Origin: JAAGZL01 sp050291725
Lineage (GTDB): Bacteria; Pseudomonadota; Gammaproteobacteria; Chromatiales; Chromatiaceae
Direction of reading: 5' to 3'
NCBI GenBank assembly: GCA_050291725.1
Contig: JBNKKH010000009.1
Location: 62,001-126,000, forward strand
Length of the DNA stretch: 64,000 nucleotides
Shown here: in pieces, positions 1 to 8,779 of the stretch
Layout: the number at the start of each line of letters is the position of its first letter
Numbering within the stretch: the first letter of the stretch is position 1
The notes under the pieces: model-generated
Database searches by the model: none
The model's input: only the letters and a program-made list of their open reading frames with translations
What the model was told of the DNA's origin: nothing
Program-made: the position numbers and the translations under genes

Positions 1-939
1 AGAATGTTGTCGCAAGATACTGTGCGGGTAATGTTGACTGGCAATGCAAATCTAGATGTGGCGATCCGGTCTATAAATGATGGCAATATCTATCGTTTTT
101 TACAAAAGCCGGTGCCAATTGGAGTTCTGTTCGAGACCATGATTGACGGTATTCAACAGTACCGCTTAGTTACGGCAGAAAAAGAGCTGTTGAATAAAAC
201 TCTTAAAGGCGCAATTAATCTCTTAGCTGACATCTTAGGTTTGGTAAACCCAGCGTCATTCAGCCGCGCCTCCCGTATTAAGAGGCATGTTCGTTACATG
301 GTGACAGAGTTGCAACTGAAGGATGTCTGGGGGTATGAGTTGGCTGCGATGCTTTCACAGCTTGGATGTATCACCTTGCCAAGCGAAGTGATGGAGAAAA
401 TAGCTGCGGGCGAAGAGATATCAGAACATGAACAGATGCAATTTAATAAGCACCCGGAAATAGGCGCGCGTCTGCTGCAGCATGTCCCTAGATTTGAAAC
501 TATAGCAGCGATGGTAGAACAACAAAATGCTGATATAGACCAGATAGAGATAGATTCAAATCTCTCACAGGAAAAGAAGGGAATATTAGGTGGGCAGATT
601 TTAAAGGTTGCTTTGGCCTATGATAATTATTTATCTCAGGAGAAGAGTAGCGAGGAAGCAATTGCGCAACTAAAAGAGCATCCTGAAAAGTACGACCCAG
701 CACTGGTCCAGGCATTGATTGCTGGAAGAGGAGGGGCTCGCTTTGAGGTTATGACTCTGCCTATCACCAAGCTGAAGCCAGGTATGATTTTAGATCAGAA
801 TATACATTCAGTATCCGGCACTCTGCTAGTGGCAAAGGGTCAGGAGTTGAGCACAGCTGTACTATTGCGTCTCATGTCATCTGAGGAGAATGAAATTATA
901 TCTGGTCCGGTTCGCGTGTTATTGGTTTCCAAGGCCTAG
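1..939 (+). CDS. Response regulator with degenerate HD-GYP output domain (5' end cut by window)
   Basis: The reading frame is open from base 1, so the true start and the phosphoacceptor half of the receiver lie outside the window. The visible part begins with the last receiver strands (VMLTG, then YRFLQKP with the conserved lysine). It continues into an HD-type helical domain and a C-terminal module (LKPGMILDQNI ... LLVAKGQELS) usual in receiver-HD proteins of the RpfG class. Where active HD-GYP proteins have LHDIGKIGIP, this protein reads LSQLGCITLP, so the metal-binding His-Asp pair is lost. No HHERxDGxGYP motif is visible either. The fold is probably kept for protein contacts rather than c-di-GMP hydrolysis (inference). 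It converges on the next regulator with 12 bases between their stops. Confidence 0.8.
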   Translation, partial: RMLSQDTVRVMLTGNANLDVAIRSINDGNIYRFLQKPVPIGVLFETMIDGIQQYRLVTAEKELLNKTLKGAINLLADILGLVNPASFSRASRIKRHVRYMVTELQLKDVWGYELAAMLSQLGCITLPSEVMEKIAAGEEISEHEQMQFNKHPEIGARLLQHVPRFETIAAMVEQQNADIDQIEIDSNLSQEKKGILGGQILKVALAYDNYLSQEKSSEEAIAQLKEHPEKYDPALVQALIAGRGGARFEVMTLPITKLKPGMILDQNIHSVSGTLLVAKGQELSTAVLLRLMSSEENEIISGPVRVLLVSKA

Positions 940-951
940 TTGTCGCGAGAT

Positions 952-1485
952 TTAGATATCACTTTTATCCATGATAATTGATCCATCCTCGTCCCGTTGG
1001 ACATTTACCAGCGCTGGGTGCTGTTCTGCAAACTGTTTTAAAGCGCGCTCTTTTTGTTGAAGCGCATCCTGTTGAGTCTGTACCAGGGCTGACAGGCGTC
1101 TGTTCTCCTCCATAAGATCGTAGGTGTCTAGAGCTTGTCTTAGGGTCTGTATTAAATCAGACACCTGTATCGGTTTGGGGATGAAGCGATATATTTCTGC
1201 TTGATTGATCGCTTCAATCAAGGCGTTAAAGTCTGCTGCGCCACTTATGACTAGACGCATAGCGTGGGGGTTGAAATTTTTGGTGCGTGTTAATAGCTCC
1301 ACGCCATCCATTGACGGCATTCGATAATCGGATAAAAAAAGGTGGAATTTTTCTCTATTTGCTACGGCCAAGGCTGCGTGAGGGTTGCTGTGGGCTACTA
1401 TCTCAAAGTCATGTTCCTTTTTTAGAATACGCTTGAGAGAGTTTAGGATATTCTCTTCATCATCAATTATCATAATCCTGTGCAT
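952..1485 (-). CDS. Receiver-domain response regulator with C-terminal coiled coil
   Basis: A 177-residue regulator of the RpfG-type receiver class. The acidic pocket D8-D9, phosphoacceptor D53, S81 and K104 (in FIPKP) are all present, so phosphorylation should be possible. After the receiver (about 1-125) comes a coiled-coil stretch (about 128-155) and a short acidic tail. There is no HD, DNA-binding or enzymatic output domain. Its receiver end (EIYRFIPKP) closely resembles that of the converging gene (NIYRFLQKP), so the two may share a kinase or descend from one another. The ATG is preceded by GGAG about five bases upstream. The output is unknown; it may work by protein-protein contact. Confidence 0.8.
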   Translation of the reverse strand: MHRIMIIDDEENILNSLKRILKKEHDFEIVAHSNPHAALAVANREKFHLFLSDYRMPSMDGVELLTRTKNFNPHAMRLVISGAADFNALIEAINQAEIYRFIPKPIQVSDLIQTLRQALDTYDLMEENRRLSALVQTQQDALQQKERALKQFAEQHPALVNVQRDEDGSIIMDKSDI

Positions 1486-1675
1486 AACAACTCCATAGAT
1501 GCATGTGTACAGTTAAAACCAATCAGAATTAAGGAATATTATAGTTCCCTCTTGATGGGGGTGTAAATTTAGTGCCACATATATAATCTATTAGAGCTTT
1601 GGTACAGGTTTGTTAGCAGTATTCCATACCCAGAGTGTTTTTTTGCGCGTTTCTTCCAAGCTGTTATGTGAAGAG

Positions 1676-2323
1676 CTATTTAGTGGGCATGCTTTTGTTG
1701 CTGTTTAGCCACTCGAAAATGGGATCCCATTGTTCCAGGTCGGGCCAGACCATTGACGGAGCCAGTTCAAATAGCCCAAGGCCTCTTTCAGCAGATCGGA
1801 TATAGTTTTGGCTTTCACGCAGATGGCTCAGCACAGGGATTTTTAGGCTTCCCAGATACTCTTCAAGCTGCTTATAGATGTTGGTTCGCTCCATTACTCT
1901 GTTGGCCACAATCCCAATCTTTGTCTGCTTGTTTGAGACTCTGCCACTGCTCAATAGTTCTTCCAGAAAACGGTTGCAGGAACGCATGTCGATAGGAGAA
2001 GGTAGTACGGGAATGATTATGGTTTCAACTCGACGCAGCATGGAGTTGATCTCTTTACCGTGAACTTTTGCTGGAGCATCCATTATTAGGTAATCGGTTC
2101 CCCTGGCAGGAGGGGTATATCCCTTTGAGGCGTCTATGCCCTCTATTTCTGGTATTCCTTCATACTCTTTACGGGCTTCTAGCCAGTCTAAAGATGAGCC
2201 TTGAGGGTCGAAGTCGGCTAGTGCGACTTTTTTCCCATCATCAGCAAACCAAGTTGCGATGTTTGTTGCCATTGTCGTTTTGCCACATCCGCCTTTGGCA
2301 TTCATCAGCATAATTGTGCGCAC
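1676..2323 (-). CDS. ParA/MinD-family ATPase, orphan
   Basis: A 215-residue P-loop ATPase of the ParA type. The deviant Walker A reads KGGCGKTT (residues 10-17) with the signature lysine K10. DFDPQGSSLDW is the switch I/A' motif and LIMDAPA the Walker B region. ParA-family proteins dimerise on ATP and position DNA, plasmids or protein clusters. No parB, parS-like site or chemotaxis/pilus partner lies beside it; the neighbours are ubiD and a response regulator. It is shorter than chromosomal ParA (about 260) and lacks an N-terminal HTH, so a cargo-positioning or regulatory role is as likely as segregation. The start is GTG with GGAGG seven bases upstream. Confidence 0.82.
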   Translation of the reverse strand: MRTIMLMNAKGGCGKTTMATNIATWFADDGKKVALADFDPQGSSLDWLEARKEYEGIPEIEGIDASKGYTPPARGTDYLIMDAPAKVHGKEINSMLRRVETIIIPVLPSPIDMRSCNRFLEELLSSGRVSNKQTKIGIVANRVMERTNIYKQLEEYLGSLKIPVLSHLRESQNYIRSAERGLGLFELAPSMVWPDLEQWDPIFEWLNSNKSMPTK

Positions 2324-2376
2324 AGGTTAGCCTCCATAGTATTTTTTATTAATTATAGGGCTTCAAAAAAGTTTTT

Positions 2377-3843
2377 TTAATCTATTTTCAGATCAGCCCA
2401 AATGGCATCGATGCGATTTTTTACTGCGTCGTCCATAACAATTGGTTTCCCCCACTCCCTTTGGGTTTCGCCCGGCCATTTGTTGGTGGCATCTAATCCC
2501 ATTTTTGATCCTAGGCCAGATACAGGTGAGGCAAAATCAAGATAGTCGATGGGGGTGTTTTCTACCACGGTGGTGTCTCGTCCCGGATCCATACGGGTGG
2601 TTATGGCCCAGATGACATCCTCCCACTTCCTTACATTGACATCATCATCCGTGACAATAACAAATTTGGTGTACATAAATTGTCGTAAAAATGACCATAT
2701 ACCCAACATTACCCTAGCCGCATGGCCGGGATACTCCTTTTTTATGCTGACTATAGCCATGCGGTAGGAGCAGCCCTCAGGCGGTAGGTAAAAATCCACA
2801 ATTTCTGGGAACTGTTTTTTCAAAATTGGGGTAAACACCTCGTTTAGCGCCACTCCAAGCACTGAAGGCTCATCTGGCGGACGCCCAGTATAGGTGCTGT
2901 GATAGATTGGGTTACGGCGATGAGTGATGCGGTCAATGGTGAAAACCGGGAACTGCTCTACCTCGTTGTAATAACCAGTATGGTCGCCAAATGGCCCTTC
3001 CGGGGCCATGTCATCTGGGTGGATATATCCTTCCAGGACGAATTCTGCAGCAGCTGGTACTAGCAGGTCAGATCCAATGCACTTGGTAACCTCGCTCCGG
3101 CTGCCCCTGAGTAGTCCGGCAAAGGCGTATTCTGAGAGGGTGTCGGGGACCGGGGTCACTGCGGCCAGTGTGGTGGCCGGGTCTGCGCCGAGGGCAACGG
3201 CCACCGGGTAGGGTTCTCCAGGGTGTTTCTGCTGCCAGGCTCGGAAATCCAAGGCGCCTCCACGGTGGGAGAGCCAGCGCATGATTACTCGATTTTTGCC
3301 AATAACCTGCATACGGTAGATGCCGAGGTTAACTCTAGGTTTATCTGGACCTTTGGTAACCACCAAGCCCCAGGTGATAAGAGGTGCTGCATCCTCCGGC
3401 CAGCAGGTTTGGATCGGAATTTGGCCTAGATCTACTTGCTCTCCATCGACCACAACCTCCTGACATGGTGCTCCCTTTTTCTCCTTGGGAGACATATCCA
3501 GCACCTTTTTGAAGATTGGTAGTTTCTCCCAGGCGTCTTTCATTCCTTTGGGTGGATCCGGCTCCTTAAGCATCGCAAGCAGCGTCCCTACCTCCTGTAG
3601 CGCCTGTACCGATTCTTCTCCCATACCCAGGGCAACTCTGCGGGGAGTGCCGAATAGGTTGCCCAGCAGCGGAAACTGCGAGCCTTTGACCTTTTCAAAC
3701 AGCAGCGCCGGACCGCCTTTGCGCAGAGTGCGGTCACAGATCTCTGTTATCTCCAGGCAGGGGTCCACTTCCACGCCAATGCGCTTCAGCTCTCCCATAT
3801 CTTCTAGCTGTTTGATGAAGTCTCTTAGGTCTTTGTATTCCAT
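2377..3843 (-). CDS. ubiD: UbiD family 4-hydroxy-3-polyprenylbenzoate decarboxylase
   Basis: A 488-residue prenylated-FMN decarboxylase (E. coli UbiD is 497). It removes the carboxyl group of 4-hydroxy-3-polyprenylbenzoate in ubiquinone synthesis. The sequence has the family signatures NLGIYRMQVIGKNRVIMRW, the following SHRGGALDF that binds the cofactor, and GPFGDHTGYY with the active-site acid region. It needs prFMN made by UbiX, which is not in the window. The gene stands alone between the ParA gene (53 bases) and the SH3/coiled-coil gene (62 bases), all leftward, so co-transcription is possible. ubiK at the other end of the window belongs to the same pathway. Confidence 0.95.
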   Translation of the reverse strand: MEYKDLRDFIKQLEDMGELKRIGVEVDPCLEITEICDRTLRKGGPALLFEKVKGSQFPLLGNLFGTPRRVALGMGEESVQALQEVGTLLAMLKEPDPPKGMKDAWEKLPIFKKVLDMSPKEKKGAPCQEVVVDGEQVDLGQIPIQTCWPEDAAPLITWGLVVTKGPDKPRVNLGIYRMQVIGKNRVIMRWLSHRGGALDFRAWQQKHPGEPYPVAVALGADPATTLAAVTPVPDTLSEYAFAGLLRGSRSEVTKCIGSDLLVPAAAEFVLEGYIHPDDMAPEGPFGDHTGYYNEVEQFPVFTIDRITHRRNPIYHSTYTGRPPDEPSVLGVALNEVFTPILKKQFPEIVDFYLPPEGCSYRMAIVSIKKEYPGHAARVMLGIWSFLRQFMYTKFVIVTDDDVNVRKWEDVIWAITTRMDPGRDTTVVENTPIDYLDFASPVSGLGSKMGLDATNKWPGETQREWGKPIVMDDAVKNRIDAIWADLKID

Positions 3844-3905
3844 ATAGTTTTAGCCATTCTGGTATGGCTGTTTGCTGAAGAGTTGTTGTTTGTTCTGCTG
3901 CAGGG

Positions 3906-4829
3906 TCATACGCTGAAGTTCTTCTTGCGCTTCTGCCCGCGGATATTATTGAAAACTACTCCGCCAATGAAAGCAGCAACTAGTAACAGAACCACAGTGG
4001 GAATCCACATGCTAAAAGATGACTCGGCTTCAGCCTTCAGATCGGCTTTGGGTATGGGCGCGCTAAGTATTTTTGCTACCTGGTTATAGCGTTGCCTCAA
4101 TACCTGGTTCTGCTTGAGTAGCTTCTTGTTGGCTCCACCAGTAGCCTTGATCTTTTCTAGCTGCTGCTTGGTCCGAACCAGCTCTCCCTTCAGCGCAGTT
4201 ATCTTCTCTCCGGAAGATTTTTCCGTCTTTTTAAGTAGATTTTGTAGCGACTGAGCTTCTTGTAAAGTTGCATTTAGTTCAGCTTTGCTTGCAGATATTT
4301 GCTTCTTTAACTCTTTGATTTCTGAAGTTTTATTGTCGTTATCTTTGGAGCTGGATTTTTTCAATAGCGCCATTAGGCGCTTGGTCTCTTGCTGCTCATT
4401 TTTGAGCGCATCACCGGCTAGAGCTAGTTTCTCTTTGGCTTGGTTCAGCTCCAACTCAAGACTCTTCACCTGTTCCGATTGCCCTTGGGCAGACGCAGGC
4501 TGATTTGATTTCAGCCTGTTTTCTGCATCACGTAGCTTGTTTTGTAGGGTGCTGGTTTTGGCTTGGAGTTCCAATAGCATGGCCCGAGCCGGTTTCTCAT
4601 TGCTTATGTATACCGATTTTACCCAACCCTCTTTGCCGTCACCCAATCTAACCTTAGAAAAGGCATCCTTTCTCTCTAGTACCTCCAACGGGGTTCCGCT
4701 AGGGAGCACCTTTGATGGCTGTAATCCAGATTTAGGCTTTGCATATAACCCTACCAGTAGCTTGTCAGTGATATGGGCTGCCTGAACACTGGTCATGGCT
4801 AGCAGTAGCACAAATAAGATTCTTAACAT
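3906..4829 (-). CDS. SH3-domain, coiled-coil, membrane-anchored protein (YgiM/TIGR04211-like)
   Basis: A 307-residue protein with a signal peptide (about 1-17), a bacterial SH3b domain (about 18-77, ending GWVKSVYIS) and a long coiled coil (about 80-245). One membrane helix near the C-terminus (about 275-294) is followed by a basic cytoplasmic tail (GQKRKKN). This is the layout of E. coli YgiM and the TIGR04211 family, whose function is poorly known; SH3b domains usually bind cell-wall peptides. Its ATG overlaps the stop of the oligopeptidase A gene by one base (TAATG), so the two are probably translationally coupled. The predicted topology puts SH3b and coiled coil in the periplasm. Confidence 0.8.
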   Translation of the reverse strand: MLRILFVLLLAMTSVQAAHITDKLLVGLYAKPKSGLQPSKVLPSGTPLEVLERKDAFSKVRLGDGKEGWVKSVYISNEKPARAMLLELQAKTSTLQNKLRDAENRLKSNQPASAQGQSEQVKSLELELNQAKEKLALAGDALKNEQQETKRLMALLKKSSSKDNDNKTSEIKELKKQISASKAELNATLQEAQSLQNLLKKTEKSSGEKITALKGELVRTKQQLEKIKATGGANKKLLKQNQVLRQRYNQVAKILSAPIPKADLKAEAESSFSMWIPTVVLLLVAAFIGGVVFNNIRGQKRKKNFSV

Positions 4830-6886
4830 TATGCTGTTTCCTCAGGTGTTGCATCTGCGGGTATCCCGCTATGTCGTAATAGGGCGTCAATTTTTGGTTC
4901 CCGACCCCGAAACGCCACAAATAGTTCCATCGCATCTTTCGAGCCACCCTGCTCTAGGATGTTCTTTAGGAAAGACTGGCCAGTATTCTGGTCGAAAATG
5001 CCTCGCTTCTCAAATAAAGAGAAGGCATCGGCAGAAAGTACCTCGGCCCATTTGTAGCTATAGTACCCTGCCCCATAGCCGCCGCCGAAGATATGGGAGA
5101 AGCCGTGGGCGAACCTATTAAACTCTGGCGGATTGATTACAGCAACCTCATTTCGAACCTGCTGTAGAATCTCATAAATTCGGCCACCTTGCTTGGGCGA
5201 GTACTCCTGGTGGATGCGCATATCAAAAATCGCAAACTCCAGTTGTCGTACCATCTGCATACCGGAGTGGAAGTTTTTTGCGGCTTGCATGCGGTTGAAT
5301 ATCTCTTCAGGTATGGGTTCTCCGCTCTCATAGTGACCAGAGATGAGGTCCAGGGCCTCTCTTTCCCAGCACCAGTTCTCCATAAATTGGGATGGAAGCT
5401 CTACGGCATCCCAGGCCACGCCGCTTATACCGGAAACACCTGGATAGTCTATCTGGGTCAGCAGATGATGCAGTCCGTGGCCAAACTCATGGAATAGGGT
5501 CTCCACCTCGTCATGAGTGAACAGGGCCGGCTTATCCCCCACTGGAGGAGAGAAGTTGCAGGTTAGATATGCCACTGGGGTCTGGCAGCGCTGTTTGGAT
5601 ACAAAGCGGCCGAAACAGTCATCCATCCAGGCACCGCCGCGTTTGTTGGGTCGGGCGTAGAGATCTAGATAGAACTCTCCACGCAGTTTACCTTTCTGGT
5701 CTTTTATTTCGTAGAAGCGCACATCCGGATGCCAGCAATCTATGTCATTTACTTGGGTGATCTCCATGCCGAACAGGCGCTTGACCACCTCGAACATGCC
5801 AGGAATTACCTTGGTCTCAGGCAGATAGGGTTTTAGCTCTTCCTGGGATATGGAGTAGCGCTGTTGCCTCAGCTTTTCTGAGTAGAAGCCGACATCCCAT
5901 GCCTCTAGTTTATCTGCCCCAAATTCATCAGAGGCGAACTGCTCGAGTTCGGCAAATTCCGCCTTGGCCTGTGGAAGGGAGCGATTGGCCAGATCGGCTA
6001 GGAACTCCATCACCTCCTCTCCACTCCGGGCCATTTTGCGAGCCAGGGAGCGTTGTACATAGTTATCAAAGCCCAGCATTTGGGACATCTCATGTTTTAG
6101 GGCCAATATCTGTTCCATGATTGGGCCGTTATCCCACTTAGCGGCGTGGGGTCCGCGCTCGGAAGCACGGGTGGAGAAGGCCTCATACATCTCATAACGC
6201 AGCTCCCTATTTTCAGCGTAGGTCAGCACCGGCAGGTAGGATGGAAAATCTAAGGTGAGCATCCATCCATCTTCTCCGCGCTGTTGCGCCGTCTGGCGGG
6301 CTAGGTCCTTGGCTGATTGGGGGAGTCCAGACAGCTCCGCCTCATCCGTTATCAGCTTGCTCCAGGCGTTAGTGGCATCCAGCAGATTTTCGTTAAATTT
6401 ACTGCCGAGGCTAGATAGCTCCTGGCTGATCTCTTTAAACCTGGTCTTTTCCTCTGGGGGTAGGTCTACGCCAGATAGGTGGAACTCAAGCAGTGCGTTA
6501 TCCAGGCTTTTGATCTGGGCATAATCAAGGCTGGAATCATTTTCTCGAACCATTTTATAGGCTTGATAGAGACGCTCGTTTTGTCCTACCTCCGTGGCGT
6601 AGGCGCTTAACTTGGGAAGACAGGCGTTGTAGACATCACGCAGCTCTTCACTGTTCACCACTGAGTTCATGTGGCTAACGGGAGACCATGCGCAGTCTAG
6701 GCGATCATCCAGAATCTCTAGTGGTTCTACCAGGTTGTCCCAGGTGAACTCCTGGATATCGTTAAGTAGATGTTCTGACTTTCTACGGCAATCAGCCAGC
6801 AGTTTGTCGATTGCCGGCTCTACATGCTCGGGACGTATGAGCGAAAAGGCGGGCAGTCCCTGAAGTTTGAGTAGGGGATTGTCCAT
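4829..6886 (-). CDS. prlC: Oligopeptidase A (M3 zinc metallopeptidase)
   Basis: A 685-residue M3-family peptidase, collinear with E. coli PrlC (680) from its first residues (DNPLL) to the end. The zinc site HEFGH is at H466-H470, and further conserved stretches include GAWMDDC, ELPSQFMENW and the substrate loop HIFGGGYGAGYYSY. It degrades short peptides, including cleaved signal peptides, in the cytoplasm. I chose the ATG at 6886 because residues before it have no homology in the family; the frame opens 35 codons earlier. AGGA lies about ten bases upstream. It is followed without a gap by the SH3/coiled-coil gene. Confidence 0.95.
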   Translation of the reverse strand: MDNPLLKLQGLPAFSLIRPEHVEPAIDKLLADCRRKSEHLLNDIQEFTWDNLVEPLEILDDRLDCAWSPVSHMNSVVNSEELRDVYNACLPKLSAYATEVGQNERLYQAYKMVRENDSSLDYAQIKSLDNALLEFHLSGVDLPPEEKTRFKEISQELSSLGSKFNENLLDATNAWSKLITDEAELSGLPQSAKDLARQTAQQRGEDGWMLTLDFPSYLPVLTYAENRELRYEMYEAFSTRASERGPHAAKWDNGPIMEQILALKHEMSQMLGFDNYVQRSLARKMARSGEEVMEFLADLANRSLPQAKAEFAELEQFASDEFGADKLEAWDVGFYSEKLRQQRYSISQEELKPYLPETKVIPGMFEVVKRLFGMEITQVNDIDCWHPDVRFYEIKDQKGKLRGEFYLDLYARPNKRGGAWMDDCFGRFVSKQRCQTPVAYLTCNFSPPVGDKPALFTHDEVETLFHEFGHGLHHLLTQIDYPGVSGISGVAWDAVELPSQFMENWCWEREALDLISGHYESGEPIPEEIFNRMQAAKNFHSGMQMVRQLEFAIFDMRIHQEYSPKQGGRIYEILQQVRNEVAVINPPEFNRFAHGFSHIFGGGYGAGYYSYKWAEVLSADAFSLFEKRGIFDQNTGQSFLKNILEQGGSKDAMELFVAFRGREPKIDALLRHSGIPADATPEETA

Positions 6887-6936
6887 TAGTGACTGATCCT
6901 GAATAACAAAAAGCTCATTGTGACATGAAATTGCGG

Positions 6937-7893
6937 CTAGTTGGTAAGTTTTAAGGTTAACATCCACCCAGCAATTGTCCCGGCGGCACAAAAGGTGATA
7001 ATGGAGAGAATAGCAAAACGGCGAAAGCGCCGAACCAGATCGAACTCCTCTAAGGTTGAGAGCAGAAAAGGATGGCTACGGGAGCCGGTGTCGCTCAGGG
7101 TATGCAGGATACTGCCTCGGATAAGCTCTTGATGCTCGATTATGGCCTGGTTCTCAGCCTTTTGCCGCACCCTATCCCACTCCTGTTGGTCAATCTTTCC
7201 ATCCCGGTTGCGATCAAATTCAAACAGTAGTGATGACTTGTCTTGTTTCCATTCCCGTAGCAGTTCCCGGGTGATTTCACTGCGTTGCTGTATATGGTCC
7301 ACCTCATCCAGGGTTTTGAACAGGCCGATGGCGTAGAGTTGGTCGCCATCGTGAATGCGGGTTTCAGTATAGCGATAATTTGCACCCAAAGAGCCGCTGT
7401 GGGCGGGCTGACCCAGTTTTAGCAGTAGTTTCCAATTGGAGGGAAGTTTGTTATTGATATTGGGGATGGGCGAGCTACTTGCTCCATGCCATACATCTTT
7501 ATGCCGGGAAGTTACTTTGGCGCCTTCAGGGTCGATGATGCATTGCCCGGTTCTATCATCTATGTGGAAAAGATGATCGCTTATGCCCTGATCCAGAAGT
7601 TGCCAGCTCTTATCGCCGCGCCGCTCCACCTTGTAGCTGTACCAGCAGCAGGGTTGTTTGGTCAGGGGTGCCAGTATGGGCTCTCCATCCATTTGACGTG
7701 CGGTACCGGCAAGCTCTACATAGCCCTGATGGGCTGAGCGGATGCTGGCGGTGGGGGTGTCCTCAATAATGCGCGCACGGCGCAGGAAATGGAATGCAAA
7801 GTAGAAGCCGCCAACGGCAGCGGCGATGGATAGCCAAGCAATTATCCAGAACTCTGTATTATCCAGAAGCAGTATCTGTTCCGTCAGAGACAT
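6937..7893 (-). CDS. GIDE-domain membrane protein with an EF-hand
   Basis: A 318-residue protein with an N-terminal membrane helix (about 15-37), a GIDE domain (about 45-210) and a second helix near the C-terminus (about 290-312). The GIDE domain is the region shared with eukaryotic MUL1-type proteins, here without a RING finger. Between the domain and the last helix sits a canonical EF-hand loop, DRNRDGKIDQQE, with all calcium-ligand positions filled. The ATG overlaps the lemA stop by one base, an arrangement known from many bacteria where LemA and GIDE proteins occur together. Function is unknown; a membrane-stress or envelope role is the usual guess. A calcium-responsive switch is suggested by the EF-hand (inference). 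Confidence 0.8.
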   Translation of the reverse strand: MSLTEQILLLDNTEFWIIAWLSIAAAVGGFYFAFHFLRRARIIEDTPTASIRSAHQGYVELAGTARQMDGEPILAPLTKQPCCWYSYKVERRGDKSWQLLDQGISDHLFHIDDRTGQCIIDPEGAKVTSRHKDVWHGASSSPIPNINNKLPSNWKLLLKLGQPAHSGSLGANYRYTETRIHDGDQLYAIGLFKTLDEVDHIQQRSEITRELLREWKQDKSSLLFEFDRNRDGKIDQQEWDRVRQKAENQAIIEHQELIRGSILHTLSDTGSRSHPFLLSTLEEFDLVRRFRRFAILSIITFCAAGTIAGWMLTLKLTN

Positions 7894-8465
7894 TATTCAA
7901 ACAGAGATTTTATATCCACATCCTGCTTTTCTTGCTCAGAGAACTCCAGTAGCTCTGCCGCCTGGAAATTGAACATGCGAGCAACAATTACATCTGGAAA
8001 CTGTTCAATCCGGACATTATTGTTGTTGACACTTTCGTTATAGAATTCGCGCCGATCAGCAATGCTGTTCTCTAGGCCGGTTATGCGGCTCTGCAGATGG
8101 AGAAAGGTTTCGTTGGCCTTCAAGTCTGGATAGGCTTCTGCAACGGCAAACAGGTTGCCCAGGCCCAGTCTTAGCTGGCCTTCTGCAGCGCCTAGAGCCC
8201 CAACATCTCCCTGCTGGCGCGCAGCGGAGACCGCGCTTCTGGCCTGCATTACCTTTTCCAGCGTCTCCTGTTCATACTGCATATACTGTTTGCAGGTTTC
8301 TACCAGTTTGGGCAGTTCATCGTGACGCTGCTTGAGTAGCACATCGATGTTGGACCAGGCTTTGGATACCCCATGCTTCAGATTCACTAGACCGTTGTAA
8401 ATAGTGACCACATAGAAAGCAGCCATTGCGATAATGCCGAGGACTACAAGTGTTGATATCTCCAT
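7893..8465 (-). CDS. lemA: LemA family protein
   Basis: A 190-residue LemA-family protein with one N-terminal membrane helix (about 5-23) and a long helical bundle. Family signatures are YNGLVNLKHGVSKAWSNIDVLLKQRHDELPKL in pieces, FAVAEAYPDLKANETF near the middle and FNFQAAELLEF near the end. LemA proteins are small anchored coiled-coil proteins of unresolved function. AGGAG lies six bases before the ATG. The gene leads a two-gene operon with the GIDE-domain gene, overlapping it by one base. Confidence 0.92.
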   Translation of the reverse strand: MEISTLVVLGIIAMAAFYVVTIYNGLVNLKHGVSKAWSNIDVLLKQRHDELPKLVETCKQYMQYEQETLEKVMQARSAVSAARQQGDVGALGAAEGQLRLGLGNLFAVAEAYPDLKANETFLHLQSRITGLENSIADRREFYNESVNNNNVRIEQFPDVIVARMFNFQAAELLEFSEQEKQDVDIKSLFE

Positions 8466-8779
8466 GCCAGCTCCTTTTTTATGTTATAGGGTTGATTGTA
8501 TCATTAAGTTCCTGCGCCAGCCTCAAGCTCGGATATTTCATGAAGGCGATGGAATAAATGAGAGATAGCATTGTTATAACCCAGAATTATTTGATGTCTG
8601 ATCTTTTTTTAGCAGTTATGCTTTCATACCTGAACGAATTCAGGAAAAATCTAGCTTCCAATTTTGGCCGATTCTTTTCGCACCATGGCTATGCTTCCTC
8701 AAGTGATCGACCAATCTTGTTCGCTATATTTCTCCTGATCTTCGTTCCCTTCATGAGTTATCCGGTCTAGGAGAAACAT
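8466..8779. other. Divergent intergenic region between lemA and the carbonic anhydrase-like gene
   Basis: This 314-base stretch holds the leader regions of two divergent genes. It ends with the AGGAG at 8769-8773 that serves the GTG start at 8780. I see no convincing -35/-10 pair, no strong hairpin with a T-run and no RNA gene. A 70-codon rightward frame (8558-8770) is hydrophobic at its end but has no clear ribosome binding site or recognisable motif, so I do not call it a gene. Confidence 0.5.

Noticed and set aside
6887..6991. N-terminal extension of oligopeptidase A
   Set aside because: The extra 35 residues match nothing in the family and overlap the end of the GIDE gene. The ATG at 6886 aligns with the E. 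coli start.
8558..8770. A 70-codon rightward frame ahead of the carbonic anhydrase-like gene
   Set aside because: No clear ribosome site, no recognisable motif, and its stop falls inside the ribosome site of the next gene. Composition looks like translated spacer.
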